Positions 34,436 to 46,400 of a stretch of 64,000 nucleotides of DNA are shown here, piece by piece. Origin of the DNA: Atherix ibis (Eukaryota; Arthropoda; Insecta; Diptera; Athericidae); NCBI GenBank assembly GCA_958298945.1, contig OY282606.1:49365920-49429919 (forward strand), given 5' to 3'. How positions within the stretch are numbered: position 1 is the stretch's first letter; each line of letters starts with the position of its first letter. Both the position numbers and the translations under genes were made by a program. The notes below the pieces were generated by a model. It did no database searches and was not told the origin of the DNA. It worked only from the letters and a program-made list of their open reading frames with translations.

Positions 34436-37400
34436 GAGACAAGTGTAAATATATCGAGATACTGATCTCAAATGATTACAGAATTTCATTTATCTACTTT
34501 TATTATTTCTGTCTTACCATTTATGTCATTTAATATTAAAAAGGGATATTTGAATCTTCTATCATTTTTTCTATTGTTTTTTTTGCTCCTTATCAATCTT
34601 CAATTCATCTCATTTTTGGCCTACTTCCGACAATTGATTTATTAATTTTCAATTTCCTTTTCAAAAGATTTTCAATTTTCTTTTCAAAAAAAAATATTTT
34701 TAATGAAGTTTTTCTTTTTTTAATTTAAATTAATACTTAAAAACATAGTATATAATTCCAAAACAATTGACTTAATTCAAATTAATAAGAAATTTCTTTC
34801 AACTTCCCTATAAGTCACCACTTACAATAGGCTAAATATACCATAGCAATATTCTAATCCTCGACCCCACATGAGGGTATATTATTTTCCACAATTCTTC
34901 TCTATTATAAAAATTAAATCATATAAAAGTTTATTTCAGCTGCAAATAATATTTATATTTATTAACTTTTAAATAACTCTCCATCAGAAATAAATTCTAT
35001 TATTTATTCTCAGAAATCAATTACGATTTTTTGAATAATTAATTATGTAATTACAATTAAGTTTCAATAGTAATTTCTAACTATCGATTATAAAGCCCTA
35101 AAGTTGATCTAAAAATATTGCTTCGATCAACAATGACATCCATCAGAATTATTTTTTAAAAATTGTACATGAACAAGAAAAAAATATTTACAGATATTTA
35201 AATCGAATGAACATATTTTCAAGAATTTATTTTATGATTAATACTATTAGTATTTAAACAATTATCTGATGATTTTTATTAAAAAGAGAACTTCATGGTA
35301 AATTAGCTTTAATTAACCATTAAGCTTTTCTTATACTATCGGTAGTAAATTTAATAAGCAAATCTTTAGCAGAATTAATTCCAAAAAAAAGGTGTTATAA
35401 TTGCAAATATCATACGCTTAAATTAATTTCATTATTAATACCTTTAAGAAGTCTATGGAAATTTTATTGTATAACTTGTGGAAAACCAAAAAATATATTG
35501 CAAATACCAAAAACAAAAGACAGTGCACAATATAGACGATAGCCACAGAACATAACATATTCACAAGATGATAATTATTCAATTTTCTTTGGCCTATCAA
35601 TCAAACAGTTGAAATATGATTTAATACGATTGAAATTATTAACTTTATGTAATATACCTTTAAATACAGTTTTAATTATCATGTCGTTGAACTTTAACGA
35701 AATCTCCGATGATAATATGTAGTAAATCTTTAGTAACATATTTTAGTGGAGATTTTATCTTTCAATATTTTTTCTTTGTGATGTGGTAATGAGAAAGTGT
35801 TTAGATACTGTATGAAAGTGTGCAAAAGTAAACTGTTCATATTATTTTTGTTCTATTGACTATGAACGTATAAATATGGATATAGAAACTATTCTTCCGA
35901 TACGAGCATAAGAAATCGAAACAAAGCAGTTGTGAGCACATAACATACATAAAAGCTAAAGTGCCGCCGTTAGAATTTTTTTCCGATCTGGTATTATACC
36001 AATTTTATTATTAATGACAATGAACGCGCGTGGTCAGCCAGTTATGAATCGAATTATATAGTAGAATATTGAATTATATTCTATTGTATACCAATTGATC
36101 GCATTCCAACACCAAAAATACCAAATGATGTCCAAAATTCTAGAGCAGAACTTTGCAGGAGTCCACCACACTCACTTACGGTAAGATAGTTTTTTGCCAA
36201 TCCTCCTCCTCACCGGCTATTTGTGGAGATTCTTTTAAAAAATTATCTCGTAATGCTTTTGTTGAATTTCAAACACAATTCACTACTCTATAAAAGAATA
36301 TGTAGTAAAAATAAAAATATCTAAAAAATAAAAATAAATAACCACTTACCGTATAGATGCATACATTGCACGAGTACAGATACGAGTATGTACAAATATT
36401 CATATTCATAATATTTATGAATATACTCCTGTGAATAATTTGAATCGAAACTATTTGTTATTTATAAATGAAATCTATTTAATATCTATTAGTAATTGAA
36501 TTGCAATCAAATAAATTCCTCACAAAATCTATACCAATTACTGTTGATATAAAAACTGTATTGAAATTTTTTAAGATATTCGAGCTCATATTAAATAGAA
36601 AAAAAAATGTTCAATGGAAATTATTATATTACTTCAACATAAAACGTTCACATACAATATATTGATATATACTTCCACAAATAATAATAGATAATAGTCT
36701 ATTTTATTATTTACATATTTTCTGTGCCTTCACGCAATACTCTTAGTGCATTATTTACGCTCTCAAATATGCCATTTATCTTTAAGGCAAACATAAGGTG
36801 AAGAGGAGCCAATGTTGGCAATTAGTTGCCATAAATTAAAAGAATGTCTTATTTTGCCAAATGTAAATTGTTTTCCATTTTAAAATTCAAGCCATCAATA
36901 TGCTGTGATATTCCTGCACCACCTTTTTGGTTTTCTGCAAGATCGTCCTCTAATAATATCCACTATAAAAAAAACCAGCCGATCACATTCAATAATTACA
37001 ATGATCCACTACCCACTGCTGTGAATGATTCAATACTTCTTCGATGATTTCATATTGCAAATAATTTTTCAAGAACAAAAAGATGCAATATAACTCTTAC
37101 CTAGGCGTATGTATGCACAGGCCTCTCTTGTAATACTTTTTTGTAAATACGTACAATACATACTCGTACAAGCACATATCATATTATATTGATCGCATAC
37201 TTGTAAATAGTATTTATATTGATTATTGATTAGCATCGAATATATTGACAATAGATTTATAGTTTCCTTTGCATAAAATGTTTTAATGAGTTCATCCTTC
37301 TTCAGAAATAACTCATATGGAAGCTTAAAAATATTATACTTCCCAATGCCATATATCATACACAGCAAATACTATACATTAAAGTTTCAATAAAAAAAAT

Positions 37401-37656
37401 TATTTCTCTTTTCTGATTTATTACCATATAACCGCTTGCTTGAGAATTTTCGAAATTCTCGGATGAATCCTTTGAATCTGTTCCATTATTTTTATATGAA
37501 TTTAAATTATATGCATAATTGTTTATTTATTTATATTGTAAAATTTTAATGTCATATTTTGATGCTTAAAATAATCAATTATTTTTCAATATTGTGTTAT
37601 TATTTATGAAAAAAAGAAAAATATTTTTTGCTACTGTGGAAATATAATACGTTATA
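34436..37656. other. AT-rich intergenic sequence
   Basis: No supported gene. A 67-codon plus frame at 36844-37047 and a 99-codon minus frame at 37069-37368 are within what chance gives in this composition. Confidence 0.5.
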
Positions 37657-38974
37657 TGTTAAGAACTACGTAGGCTACTATATATATTTCTGGCCTAATA
37701 ATGAAAATGCGAATATTTATCAACGAAAAAGGTTTTATTGTTTTTCAAAATATTCTCCATCAAGATTTATACACTTTTGCATGCGCTCAAACCAATTTTC
37801 GAAGCACTTTTTCCACTCCGATTGAGACACCTCCAAAACATGGTTTTTGAATGCTTCAACAGCATCTTCTGGCGACGAAAATCGTTGACCACGCATTTTT
37901 TTCTTGATGTGTGGGAATAAAAAGAAGTCATTGGGTGCCAAGTCAGGGCTGTACGGAGGATGACCCATCAATTCGACGTTTTGTCCGGTCAAAAAGGCGC
38001 TGGTTTGAGCCGATGTGTGAGAGCTCGCATTGTCATGGTGCACAATGATTCGACTTCTCTTGTTCGTTTTTCGAATTTCTCCGAAGACTTCAGGCAAACA
38101 AATGGTGGTGTACCACTCAGAATTGACCGTCCTACGTTGCACAAGCGGAACAGTCGCCACATGACCAGTTTTGCCAAAGAAACAAGCGACCATTTGCTTC
38201 GAAGTGCTTCTTCCACGAACAACTTTCGTTGGATTTGACTCGTCTTGGAAGACCCACACGGTCGATTGCTGTTTTGTTTCGGGCTCATACGCATAGATCC
38301 ATGATTCGTCACCTGTGACGATCTTATAAACGTCTTTTGAAGCACCGCGATCGTATTTTTTCAGCATTTCTTTACACCAATCCACACGAGCCTTTTTTTG
38401 AGCGATTGTCAAATTGTGCGGGATCCAACGAGAACAAACCTTTTTTACGGCCAGGTGTTCATGCAATATCGAATGTATGCTGGTGGGAGAAATGCCTAGG
38501 CATGCCTCTATCTCACGGTATGTCACATGACGGTCTTGCATTATCAGTTCACGTACGGCATCGATGTTTTCTGGAACAACAGCTGTTTTTGGACGACCTT
38601 CACGGAATTCGTCTTTGAGCGAGCGTCGGCCACGATTGAATTCGTTGTACCAGTTTTTCACAGTGCTATAGGATGGTGCTTCATAGCCATACAAAGATTT
38701 AAGTTCATCGATGCACTCTTGTCGTGATAATCCACGTCGAAAGTTGTGAAAAATGATCGCACGAAAATGTTCACGAGTTAATTCCATTTTTTTGCCAAAT
38801 TGATTTTTTCAAGTCACTGTAAACAACACAAATGATAGTCGTACGTCAAAACGTTCTGAGTACGTTTATGCTAAAAAATGTCAAACTTTCCAATGGAAAT
38901 GTCAGATCGCACCTGGCAACACTTAGTGTTGCCTAGGCCAGAAATATATATAGTAGCCTACGTAGTTCTTAACA
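37657..38974 (-). mobile_element. intact mariner element
   Basis: The inverted repeats are identical over 41 bp (37657-37697 and 38934-38974), starting TGTTAAGAACTACGTAGGCT, and the identity extends five bases outward through the TA target dinucleotides. The element is 1318 bp and carries an uninterrupted 350-codon transposase. It is the best-preserved element in the window. Its TIR is unrelated to those of the other five mariners here. Confidence 0.93.
37735..38787 (-). CDS. mariner transposase, complete
   Basis: A 350-residue protein, the usual mariner length, starting MELTREHFRAIIFHNFRRG (ATG 38787) and ending EYFEKQ. Residues 1-120 form the paired helix-turn-helix DNA-binding region (STVKNWYNEFNRGRRSLKDE; SPTSIHSILHEHL). 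The GRP linker is present at 64-66 (EGRPKT). The catalytic triad is D160 in VTGDESWIYAYEPE, D252 in VHHDNASSHTS and D287 in SPDLAPNDFFLF, with 34 residues between the last two (DD34D). It catalyses cut-and-paste transposition at TA sites. There are no stops, frameshifts or missing key residues, so activity is possible from sequence alone. Subfamily not assigned. Confidence 0.95.
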   Translation of the reverse strand: MELTREHFRAIIFHNFRRGLSRQECIDELKSLYGYEAPSYSTVKNWYNEFNRGRRSLKDEFREGRPKTAVVPENIDAVRELIMQDRHVTYREIEACLGISPTSIHSILHEHLAVKKVCSRWIPHNLTIAQKKARVDWCKEMLKKYDRGASKDVYKIVTGDESWIYAYEPETKQQSTVWVFQDESNPTKVVRGRSTSKQMVACFFGKTGHVATVPLVQRRTVNSEWYTTICLPEVFGEIRKTNKRSRIIVHHDNASSHTSAQTSAFLTGQNVELMGHPPYSPDLAPNDFFLFPHIKKKMRGQRFSSPEDAVEAFKNHVLEVSQSEWKKCFENWFERMQKCINLDGEYFEKQ

Positions 38975-39356
38975 TATAAGTGGAATAAATGATTATTAAT
39001 TTTATAAAAATTAAATAGTAATGCAGATATTTGACAGCATATTAGATATTGTATTTTTTTTAAAATTTTTTAGCCTATTACCATTTATAAACTAATAGCT
39101 ACCCGTTGCCCGGCGTTACTAGGCCTTATTCAATTAAAATTAAAACATTTTTTTTTTGGTTTATGCCATTAGTAGATATAAAATAATTGAACAATTTTAC
39201 CTCTCTTGAGTTTTTTTGCTAACCGATTGCCGTTCTCAAAATTACTTTGGTGTTCCTAAACAGTGTGCACTAAAAATCGAAATGCAAAATATGATGCATT
39301 ATTGTTGAAAAATTGGAATACGAACAGTTCTACTAATACTTACAATTCTGTTTTTA

Positions 39357-39722
39357 GCTGTATTCGATTGGACCAATTTTGCTACTGTGCAGTAGTTCGC
39401 AGTAGATTCTCAATAAAATGGACAATTTCCTGACAGCAGTAAAATATAACCTCAATATAGTCAACAACAATACTGAGTTTATTCACACATAAACAATAAA
39501 AACTGATTTTACGCAAACATAAACAATAAAAACAAAAATTTGACGCTTCAACATAACCAACGAACCCGCTAAGCCATCTATTTCCAGTTCGGGAACTAAA
39601 ATTTCCCCACCCTAGATAGTATGCGCAACTACTGCGACAATCTACTCGTTTGTTCGAGGTACAGTAGATGATGACAGCTACAACTACTGCACAGTAAGAA
39701 ACTTTCCCCATTCGAATACAGC
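39357..39722. mobile_element. 366-bp MITE with TA target sites
   Basis: The ends are inverted: left GCTGTATTCGATTGG and right (reversed) GCTGTATTCGAATGG. Eleven less conserved positions follow, then a shared TACTGTGCAGTAGTT. About 34 of 41 positions match. TA flanks both ends (39355-39356 and 39723-39724). No transposase is encoded; the 120-codon minus frame inside is incidental. The interior holds a duplicated ACATAAACAATAAAAAC. Likely mobilised by a Tc1/mariner-type enzyme, judging from the TA site; no source element is visible here. Confidence 0.75.
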
Positions 39723-40239
39723 TAATGTGTTTGAAAATTGGCATATACAGCTACCACAACCTACCGGAGGAGTGTCGGAACTATATAGAAACCATTCTCA
39801 AGACTCAATGAACAAATTGGTATAATGGTTCAGTATAATTTTATGCATAGTTTTCGAGTCTATAAGCCTCACACAAAAACGGACATTCATTTTTATATAT
39901 ATAGACATACATAGTCATAAAACGAAACACAATTCAACAATACATAAAAGGACCTTATAAAAATGGGTATAAAGATTATTTTTATCTTTTTTTTTTAGAG
40001 AAAAATAAGCCGTTTGGTGCAGAAATTTCAAAAATCTGGTATGGTGCAAATGTAGAAACATTAGTTTGTGTTTGCTATGGAAGGCCATTTAGCCAAAAAT
40101 AATATTGGTATGGAAGAATGTGTACACAGCAATTGGACCATTTCTATAGCACACCTCACCAAATTTTAACGAAAGATATATTTTAACAGGCCTACAAAAT
40201 TTTTTAATATTTAAAAGTATACTGAGGCTATACTAAAAA

Positions 40240-40690
40240 TCCACTGTCATTCAAGAACAACCTCACAAAAAGTGACTGTGTGGTGTGGTTTTCGGGATTG
40301 CGGAGTGAATGGTTAACGTAATCGTACAATAATAACAATATTTTCACCACCTCAATCAGATGACATAAATTTGAAAAATTTATATAAAGAAATGTATAAC
40401 AGAAACGAAATTCCCAGGACGAATTTTCTCACGAAACAACGAAGTCAAGCGGCCGCCGAGTTCTTACAATTTGACGCCATTGAACTTCATTCTTTGGAAC
40501 TACGTGTAAAGTAAGGTATATGCCAATGAGTCAAGATGATTCCAAAACTGAAAGATGAAATCATTCGTGTTAAAATTGAGATACAGTCTGAACTATTCCG
40601 AAAAGTCATGGGAAATTTTAATACGCGCATCTTGTATTGCCAGAGGAGTCCTGGTATGGTATTGGCTGACATTGGGTTTTATATACGGAC
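40240..40690 (+). pseudogene. old transposase relic (DUF4817-associated DDE type)
   Basis: Plus-strand frames read VTVWCGFRDCGVNG, KFPGRIFSRNNEVKRPPSSY, NLTPLNFILWNYV and SKVYAN. Then, in the frame of 40536-40778, they read PKLKDEIIRVKIEIQSELFR and KVMGNFNTRILYCQRS. This is the order of the insect transposase family with N-terminal DUF4817: VTVWCG, FPGR.ISR.GD..WPPRS, DLTPLDFFLWGYVKSKVYA, LK..I...I..I.PE...KV..N...R...C....G. The last conserved Asp (PLDFF) is Asn. Several stops. The upstream catalytic part is not recognisable. Confidence 0.6.
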
Positions 40691-40694
40691 TTCT

Positions 40695-41140
40695 CATTCA
40701 TACAGCTTGTCCTTCTTGGATGTGCACTGCAAGTTTCAACTTTGTCCAGTTACTATGCGAGTCCACACGACCCTATAATAAGTAAAGTTGTGTTTTCAAA
40801 AGGCTTTACGAAAAATGGAACAGCAAAATTTGAAGTAAAAATTTTGTGCTCAGCTTAGTGCAACGAGCATATGAGGAATATTATTCATCAAAAGCACAAC
40901 TTTTACGGTTACATAAAGCATTTTTGGTGGAACAAGTATCAGGAAAAGACGAAGCTCGGTCAGATAGAACTACAAAATCGAAAACTGACGACAAATGTGG
41001 ACGAGCAATGGCTCTTGTGAGGAAATACTCTTTTGGATGTTATTGACAGTACCCTTATTGGATATTATTCATAATATCCAAAGAAATGAATCCAGTTAAA
41101 TCCTTCCAGCACTGCTATCAAAAGTTCTTGTAAAATAATC
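40695..41140 (+). pseudogene. mariner-like transposase relic, copy C
   Basis: It begins with the leader shared with copies A and D (GATGTGCACTGCAAGTTTCA, then ACTTTGTCCAG). ATG 40815 follows (MEQQNLK, stop), and after a shift the frame at 40846-41046 gives LHKAFLVEQVSGKDEARSDR, then TTKSKTDDK. This corresponds to the HKAF.EGRESVEDEARSGRP.TSKTDDN helix-turn-helix and linker region. The catalytic domain is missing. The tail NIQ..., then FQHCYQK, follows at about 41075-41130, preceded by an inverted copy of the start of that tail (41029-41052). Dead relic. Confidence 0.6.
41058..41081. repeat. 11-bp perfect inverted repeat with 2-nt spacer
   Basis: TTGGATATTAT-TC-ATAATATCCAA inside the tail of mariner-like relic C. 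It sits where the tail sequence appears once inverted and once direct. Confidence 0.85.
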
Positions 41141-42291
41141 AATATTATTGCATTTGTGCCATACCTCGTAAGTAAGCTTCCTTATTTCTAGCTTCACGAA
41201 TGCTATGGGGTCAACTACATAGTCACATCCATTGAAGTTAGTTAACAAATGGAATGAAAGTAGTAAAATGTAAAGTATGTGGTCCTATCACATATCCGAA
41301 GGACCTCTCTTTTTACTATTACTATCTCTTCCTTATTTGTTATAAATATTTACATATTTTTTGATCGTTTTACTATTTCGTTATATGTTCTCACTCCTCT
41401 TATTCCTCGCCATAGCCCTTACAGGCCTTTTGTTAATTTTAATCATCTTCCTTCTTATCTTATTCATTCTTACATAAACCTTATTTTTATAAATTTACAA
41501 ATTTCATGCACAGTAGCCAGTTATTTTTTGTAAGGTTAGATTTTCAACAATCCAGTTACCACATGGACAACTTTATTAGGTGAATAGTAACTGTACTTTT
41601 TAGAACTAGTAAAGTGCAATATGCAAAACCCTCTTCTGTACAACGGTTCTTTTATAGCCAGTTAGATGAAATGGTGTAAATTGTGTATTCTAGAAGTTAT
41701 AAGATGTCTTACTGGCTTAACTTCCTTTAATCGTTTTTGTGCCCACAATACCGTGAACCAGCTATTTTTCCTACAATATGAAAATTGGTAATTACTGTAA
41801 AGAAACTTTGGTATACCATATCCATTAGCGGGTGTACTCGTATTTATAACTCAATATTTATGAGTGAATGGTCGTTATTTAAAGTAAATTTTCAGTGCAA
41901 ATTTATTATCGTTATGTATATTAGCAAATTCCATTAATTTTTCATTTTCAAATATAGAATGAACTCATGCAAAATTGGTTAATTTCATGTTAGAAAGCAA
42001 ATTCTTAAGTAATTTGCTTCTTTTTATTCCCATTGAAATGTGGTTTCAGTTCATTTTTTTGCAATATTTAAATTATGCAAAATAACTTTTACATACCTTA
42101 TTTTATTATATATAAAATTTTATTTGAACTGAAAAATAATTTGAAGCTTAAAAGTTTCTATCTAAATAGCCCATAAATTTCAATAATTTAATTAAGTAGA
42201 ATTTTTTTTAGTAACAAAAATTACCTTAGACTAAATTAAAACCAATAATTATTTTTGTAAAAAAAAGGAATTTTAAAGTTTACCTATTGTA
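41141..42291. other. AT-rich intergenic sequence
   Basis: A 36-codon minus frame after a strong acceptor (TTTTCATATTGTAG, exon-like 41662-41770, WFTVLWAQKRLKEVKPVRHL...) is the only coding-like item and is weak. Otherwise nothing supported. Confidence 0.4.
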
Positions 42292-43477
42292 ACAGTTCGG
42301 CTGAAAAGTTTAGAACGAAACACAGTAGAAATATTTTTTTTTGCAAAATTCATTTTTATTATTCAACATAGTTGCCTTCGAGGGCGATACAGCGATTATA
42401 GCGATCTTCCAACTTTTCGATACCATTTTTATAGTACTCTTTCGGTTTTGCCTCAAAATAGGCCTCAGTTTCATCATCGGTCTAAAATTTCTTGCCAGCG
42501 AGCATTCTCTTGAGGTCTGCAAACAGGAAAAAGTCGCTGGGGGCCAGTACTGGAGAATACGGTGGATGGGGCAGCAATTCGTAGCCCAATTCATTGAGTT
42601 TGACCATCGTTTTCATCGACTTGTGACACGGTGCATTGTCTTGGTGAAACAGCACTTTTTTCTTCTTCAAATGAGTCCGTTTCTTAGCGATTTCTTTCTT
42701 CAAACGATCCAATAACGCTATATAATAGATGCTGTTGATCGTCTGTCCCTTCTGGAGATAGTCAATGAATATTATACCATGCGCATCCCAAAATACAGAC
42801 GCCATCACCTTGCCAGCCGACTGTTGCGTCTTTCCACGCTTTGGATTCGGTTCGCCGCTCGCTCTCCAGTCTGCCGACTGCCGATTGGACTTTGGAGTGT
42901 AGTGACGGAGCCATGTTTCATCCATTGTCACATATCGACGCAAAAATTCGGGTTTATTGCGCTTGAACAGCTCCAAACACTGCTATATGTCCAAAACGCT
43001 CTTTCGATATCTTCAGAGTCTCAGCTATCTCGCTCAACTTCACTTTACGGTCATTTAAAATTATTTTGTGGATTTTTTTGATGTTTTCTGCCGTAACCAC
43101 CTCTTTTGGGCGTCCACTGCGTTCTGCATCAACTGTGCTCGTACGACCAGTTCGAAATTGACGAAACCAATATTTCACAGTTGAAAAAGCTGGAGCAGAG
43201 TCCGGATAACGTTTGTCAAACCATGCTTTGGTTTCCACTGTATTTTTTTTCATCAAAAAGCAATGCTTTATCAATACACGAAATTCGTCTTTATCCATTT
43301 TTTTTTCAATAACAAAAGTTGCTCCACTCAAAATGCTATATCTCACGAACCAATCGACCGATTGCTGTCAAATTTTGACAGGAATCATTTGAAGCATAGT
43401 GCTTTGTGATAATTAAGTAGATTTTTGCAAGAGGCGCCATCTAGACGTCATGGTTCTCAACTTTTCAGCCGAACTGT
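42292..43477 (-). mobile_element. irritans-type (Himar-like) mariner, dead
   Basis: TIRs start ACAGTTCGGCTGAAAAGTTT (left) and ACAGTTCGGCTGAAAAGTTG (right, reversed), followed by AGAAC; this resembles the ACAGGTTGGCTGATAAGT ends of irritans mariners. TA duplications lie at 42290-42291 and 43478-43479. Length is 1186 bp, about 100 bp short because of an internal deletion. Confidence 0.9.
42359..43298 (-). pseudogene. irritans-type mariner transposase pseudogene
   Basis: ATG 43298 starts MDKDEFRVLIKHCFLMKKNT. The first helical domain and linker (AERSGRPKEVVTAENIKKIH) are kept, and the second runs to ISKERFGHI. There about 100 bp are deleted, losing the YL.MRKLCAKWVPREL region and shifting frame. 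The frame resumes as CLELFKRNKPEFLRRYVTMD. The first Asp is present in TMDETWLRHY, the second in FHQDNAPCHKS and the third in APSDFFLF. The conserved SPDLAP signature is SPVLAP (codon at 42548-42550). An in-frame TAG after AGKKF (42482-42484) precedes TDDETEAYFEAKPKEYYKNG, and the frame ends GNYVE at 42359. Dead. Confidence 0.88.
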
Positions 43478-46400
43478 TATTTTAAGAATAATCACTAGAA
43501 CATATAAAATAGTACTAGAACCTTAACACTACTGGAAGTTATTTTTTTATAAAGACAAATTGTATTTTAATAAATTATTTGTTTGTTGGTTTATAAGATT
43601 TCTAAGTTATATGTCAGGGACCACGTGGTATCGCCAGCTTACCTAATGAAACTGATCTTTAAGAAAATTAAAGAGAAGATTTGGGAAACGAGTTATTGGG
43701 TATAGAAGTCTTATTATAAATGTAGTCCTATTCAAAAAGAAACTTTGTATTAAATGTCGTTTATTTATTGTAAAACATGGAGAATGGTTAGTTGAACACC
43801 ATAGGAATGACATGAAGGACGAGGTTTGTTACCGAAAAGGAAATCGTACATAAGTGCCAGTATATCCAATCCGAATTCTGAGTCAGCTCCTTGCCCAAGA
43901 TTTCGAAGTGATTGTTGAGTGGAGTTTACTTAATTATTTCCAAAAATCAGCATCAAGTCAATTAACAAATTTATGTACAAAGTTCTTTAAAAATACTAAC
44001 AAAAATTGAAATAATATCAAAGTGAGGACTTTTAATGGTTGAGTTTTTTATGGTTGTTTTCTTTACGATAACATAAATTGAAAATAAAACTTTAATTTTT
44101 TTATATAGACCCTTATATTCTAATATAAATAAATTTCTTATTTATTCACTCATCTCCTCTTTGATGGATACAATAATTCCTCTAAAAAATTGTATACCTC
44201 AAAATATTGCTATAATATACTTTTAAGTATCTTAGGCATTTTTTCAGTATCTCAAGAAAACAATTAATTACACAACCTCAAAATTAATCTTACCAAACTG
44301 ACCTATGCGGGGTAAAACATAAAAAAAAAGATATTTTTCCATTATATATATGTGTAAAAAAAATCAATCACAGAAGAATATGTATAATTTGCTTATATTC
44401 TATTAAAAAATTTAATATTTTGAAATCAAAAAAGAATATCTTTTGTACCTGATAGTATTTATTAGGTGAAGTGACTAGACTCAAAGTGCAAATTCTGGAA
44501 TAGGATTTGTATTAAAATTATCATTTAGACATTTGCATACAATTAACCTCCCACTTGGATGCATCCAACTAGTCAATAAAATGTATTTTTGTATATACAG
44601 GAAACAGCCAGTTCATCAGAAGATTGTTTGTAATGTAACTGTTAAGCTCAAATAAGGTGATAGTCTTTGTCGAATAAAACTAGAGTCTAACAATCGCGAT
44701 AACAACACAATTTTTAGAATTAATGAATCTCATGATAATTATCTTGAATCTATGCGTTTGCAGGTTTTCTTAATTTATCTGCATTTTAAGTATGTATACC
44801 CAGTATTGGATACTTAGTTGCTAAGTAGTAACAGTAATAGATGTTACCATTCGGAAAAGGGAAACAGCTTTCCTAGCAGAATAAGAATTGAAAATTGTAG
44901 ATTCACATTAAATGCTCTCGAATATTCATACTACCATTGCTTGCAGAAAATTATTTTCTCTTAGATGGCTGGATAGTTTCTGACTATTACCTGACTTTTT
45001 TTAACTTTTATGGTTAAATATTTCCATTTAACGGACCACATTCTATATTTTGAAAATTTGCTCCGTTATTTACAATAGTTATAATATCGGTAGGGGTAGT
45101 GATGATGTCGATGCTAGCAGTTGTGAATATCAAATCTTTCAGTATTAGGTATGTTATGTTGTAAAAAGGTGAGATTTTAATAATGTTTAGAAAGAGTGAA
45201 TTTAAAATAATTGGCAATTCGTATAGTAATTCCGTGAAGTTCTTTTGCGAATTCCTATAAAATCCATTAAGATATACCATTTAGCAACACCTTCATTTTG
45301 CGCATTCATATCTGATACAAGACGCTACTGTATTTCTATTTGATCGAATTTAGAATTGAAATCCAAACTTAAAAACCTGATTAGTGAATGAAGTTCGATT
45401 TTTATACTAATGTGTACTTCAGGCATTCAGAGTGCATCCAAATAAAAGTTTATTAAAACAATTCCAAGAGACAGATTGTCTGAGTTTCAATTGTTGATTG
45501 TAATCCTAATACAAATGCATTATAGCAGAATTATATTATTATAGTATACTCAATAAATTTATTGAGAATAAATAGCATTGGAGTACGTATATAAGGTAGA
45601 TTTAACAGTAGACAAACTGTAAATATTATATTTTCACGCTCCGGTCTAAGTTGGCCTCCTGATTGCCGATAATTTTACCTGATTGCTAAGAATCTAGTTC
45701 AATAATTCATCATTTTGAATTATTTACGGCAAAGATCAGATCTTAGAACGTCTGTATTATAAACATTTTCGACTGTTGCCTGTCAATTCTCCTCCAGAAA
45801 TCGGTTCTTCGATGAAAGCAATTCGTTCAAAACGTACTTCCATTAGCTTAGGTAGGTGGTTTAGTAATTTATCATATCTGTCCGTAATTGAACTACTACC
45901 TACAGGTAACTAGCTCAAATTATATTCACGTTTATTTGAAATCATATAATATGCATATAACCACAATCAGGTGCACAGTCTAGTTCTAAATTATTCAGCA
46001 TAAGAATGCATCAAGATTCTGGTAAACATCATACAATAAGATTATTCAATATTTATATCTACTTTGGTAGATAAAAGTTAAATAACAATTTTTTCTGATA
46101 TATTAAAATAGAGTAAATATTTTCAAAAAAATTATTTACAAAAGCAATAAATTTTCTCTTGCAATAATTTGATCAATACTTCCTTTGTTAGATGATTTCA
46201 AGCTCATCAAACAGAAAATTTGACCATGCCAAACCAGCAAATATACAAAGATACGTGTATATATAAACTTTTCTGATTAAATATGCCAGGTATAATTTCC
46301 ATTCTTATTTATTCTGTAAGGATTAATTCTACAACTCTAGAAGATGCTAATCCCTTTTAATTGTGGGTCTTCAATTCATATTCGAAAATCAATACAAATA

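Noticed and set aside
36844..37047. 67-codon plus frame, last 50 codons after an acceptor-like CAAG
   Set aside because: No recognisable motif and only slightly raised GC; not enough to call an exon.
37069..37368. 99-codon minus frame
   Set aside because: A few frames of this length are expected by chance in 64 kb of A/T-rich DNA; no protein-like features.
39100..39130. TAGCTACCCGTTGCCCGGC word resembling ends of some arthropod repeats
   Set aside because: Too short and no second end or coding part found.
39382..39744. 120-codon minus frame
   Set aside because: Lies almost entirely within the MITE and spans its end.
42548..42550. Loss of a catalytic Asp in the Himar-like copy
   Set aside because: The changed residue is the conserved SPD Asp, not the catalytic Asp of APSD that lies 34 residues after the second Asp, which is intact.
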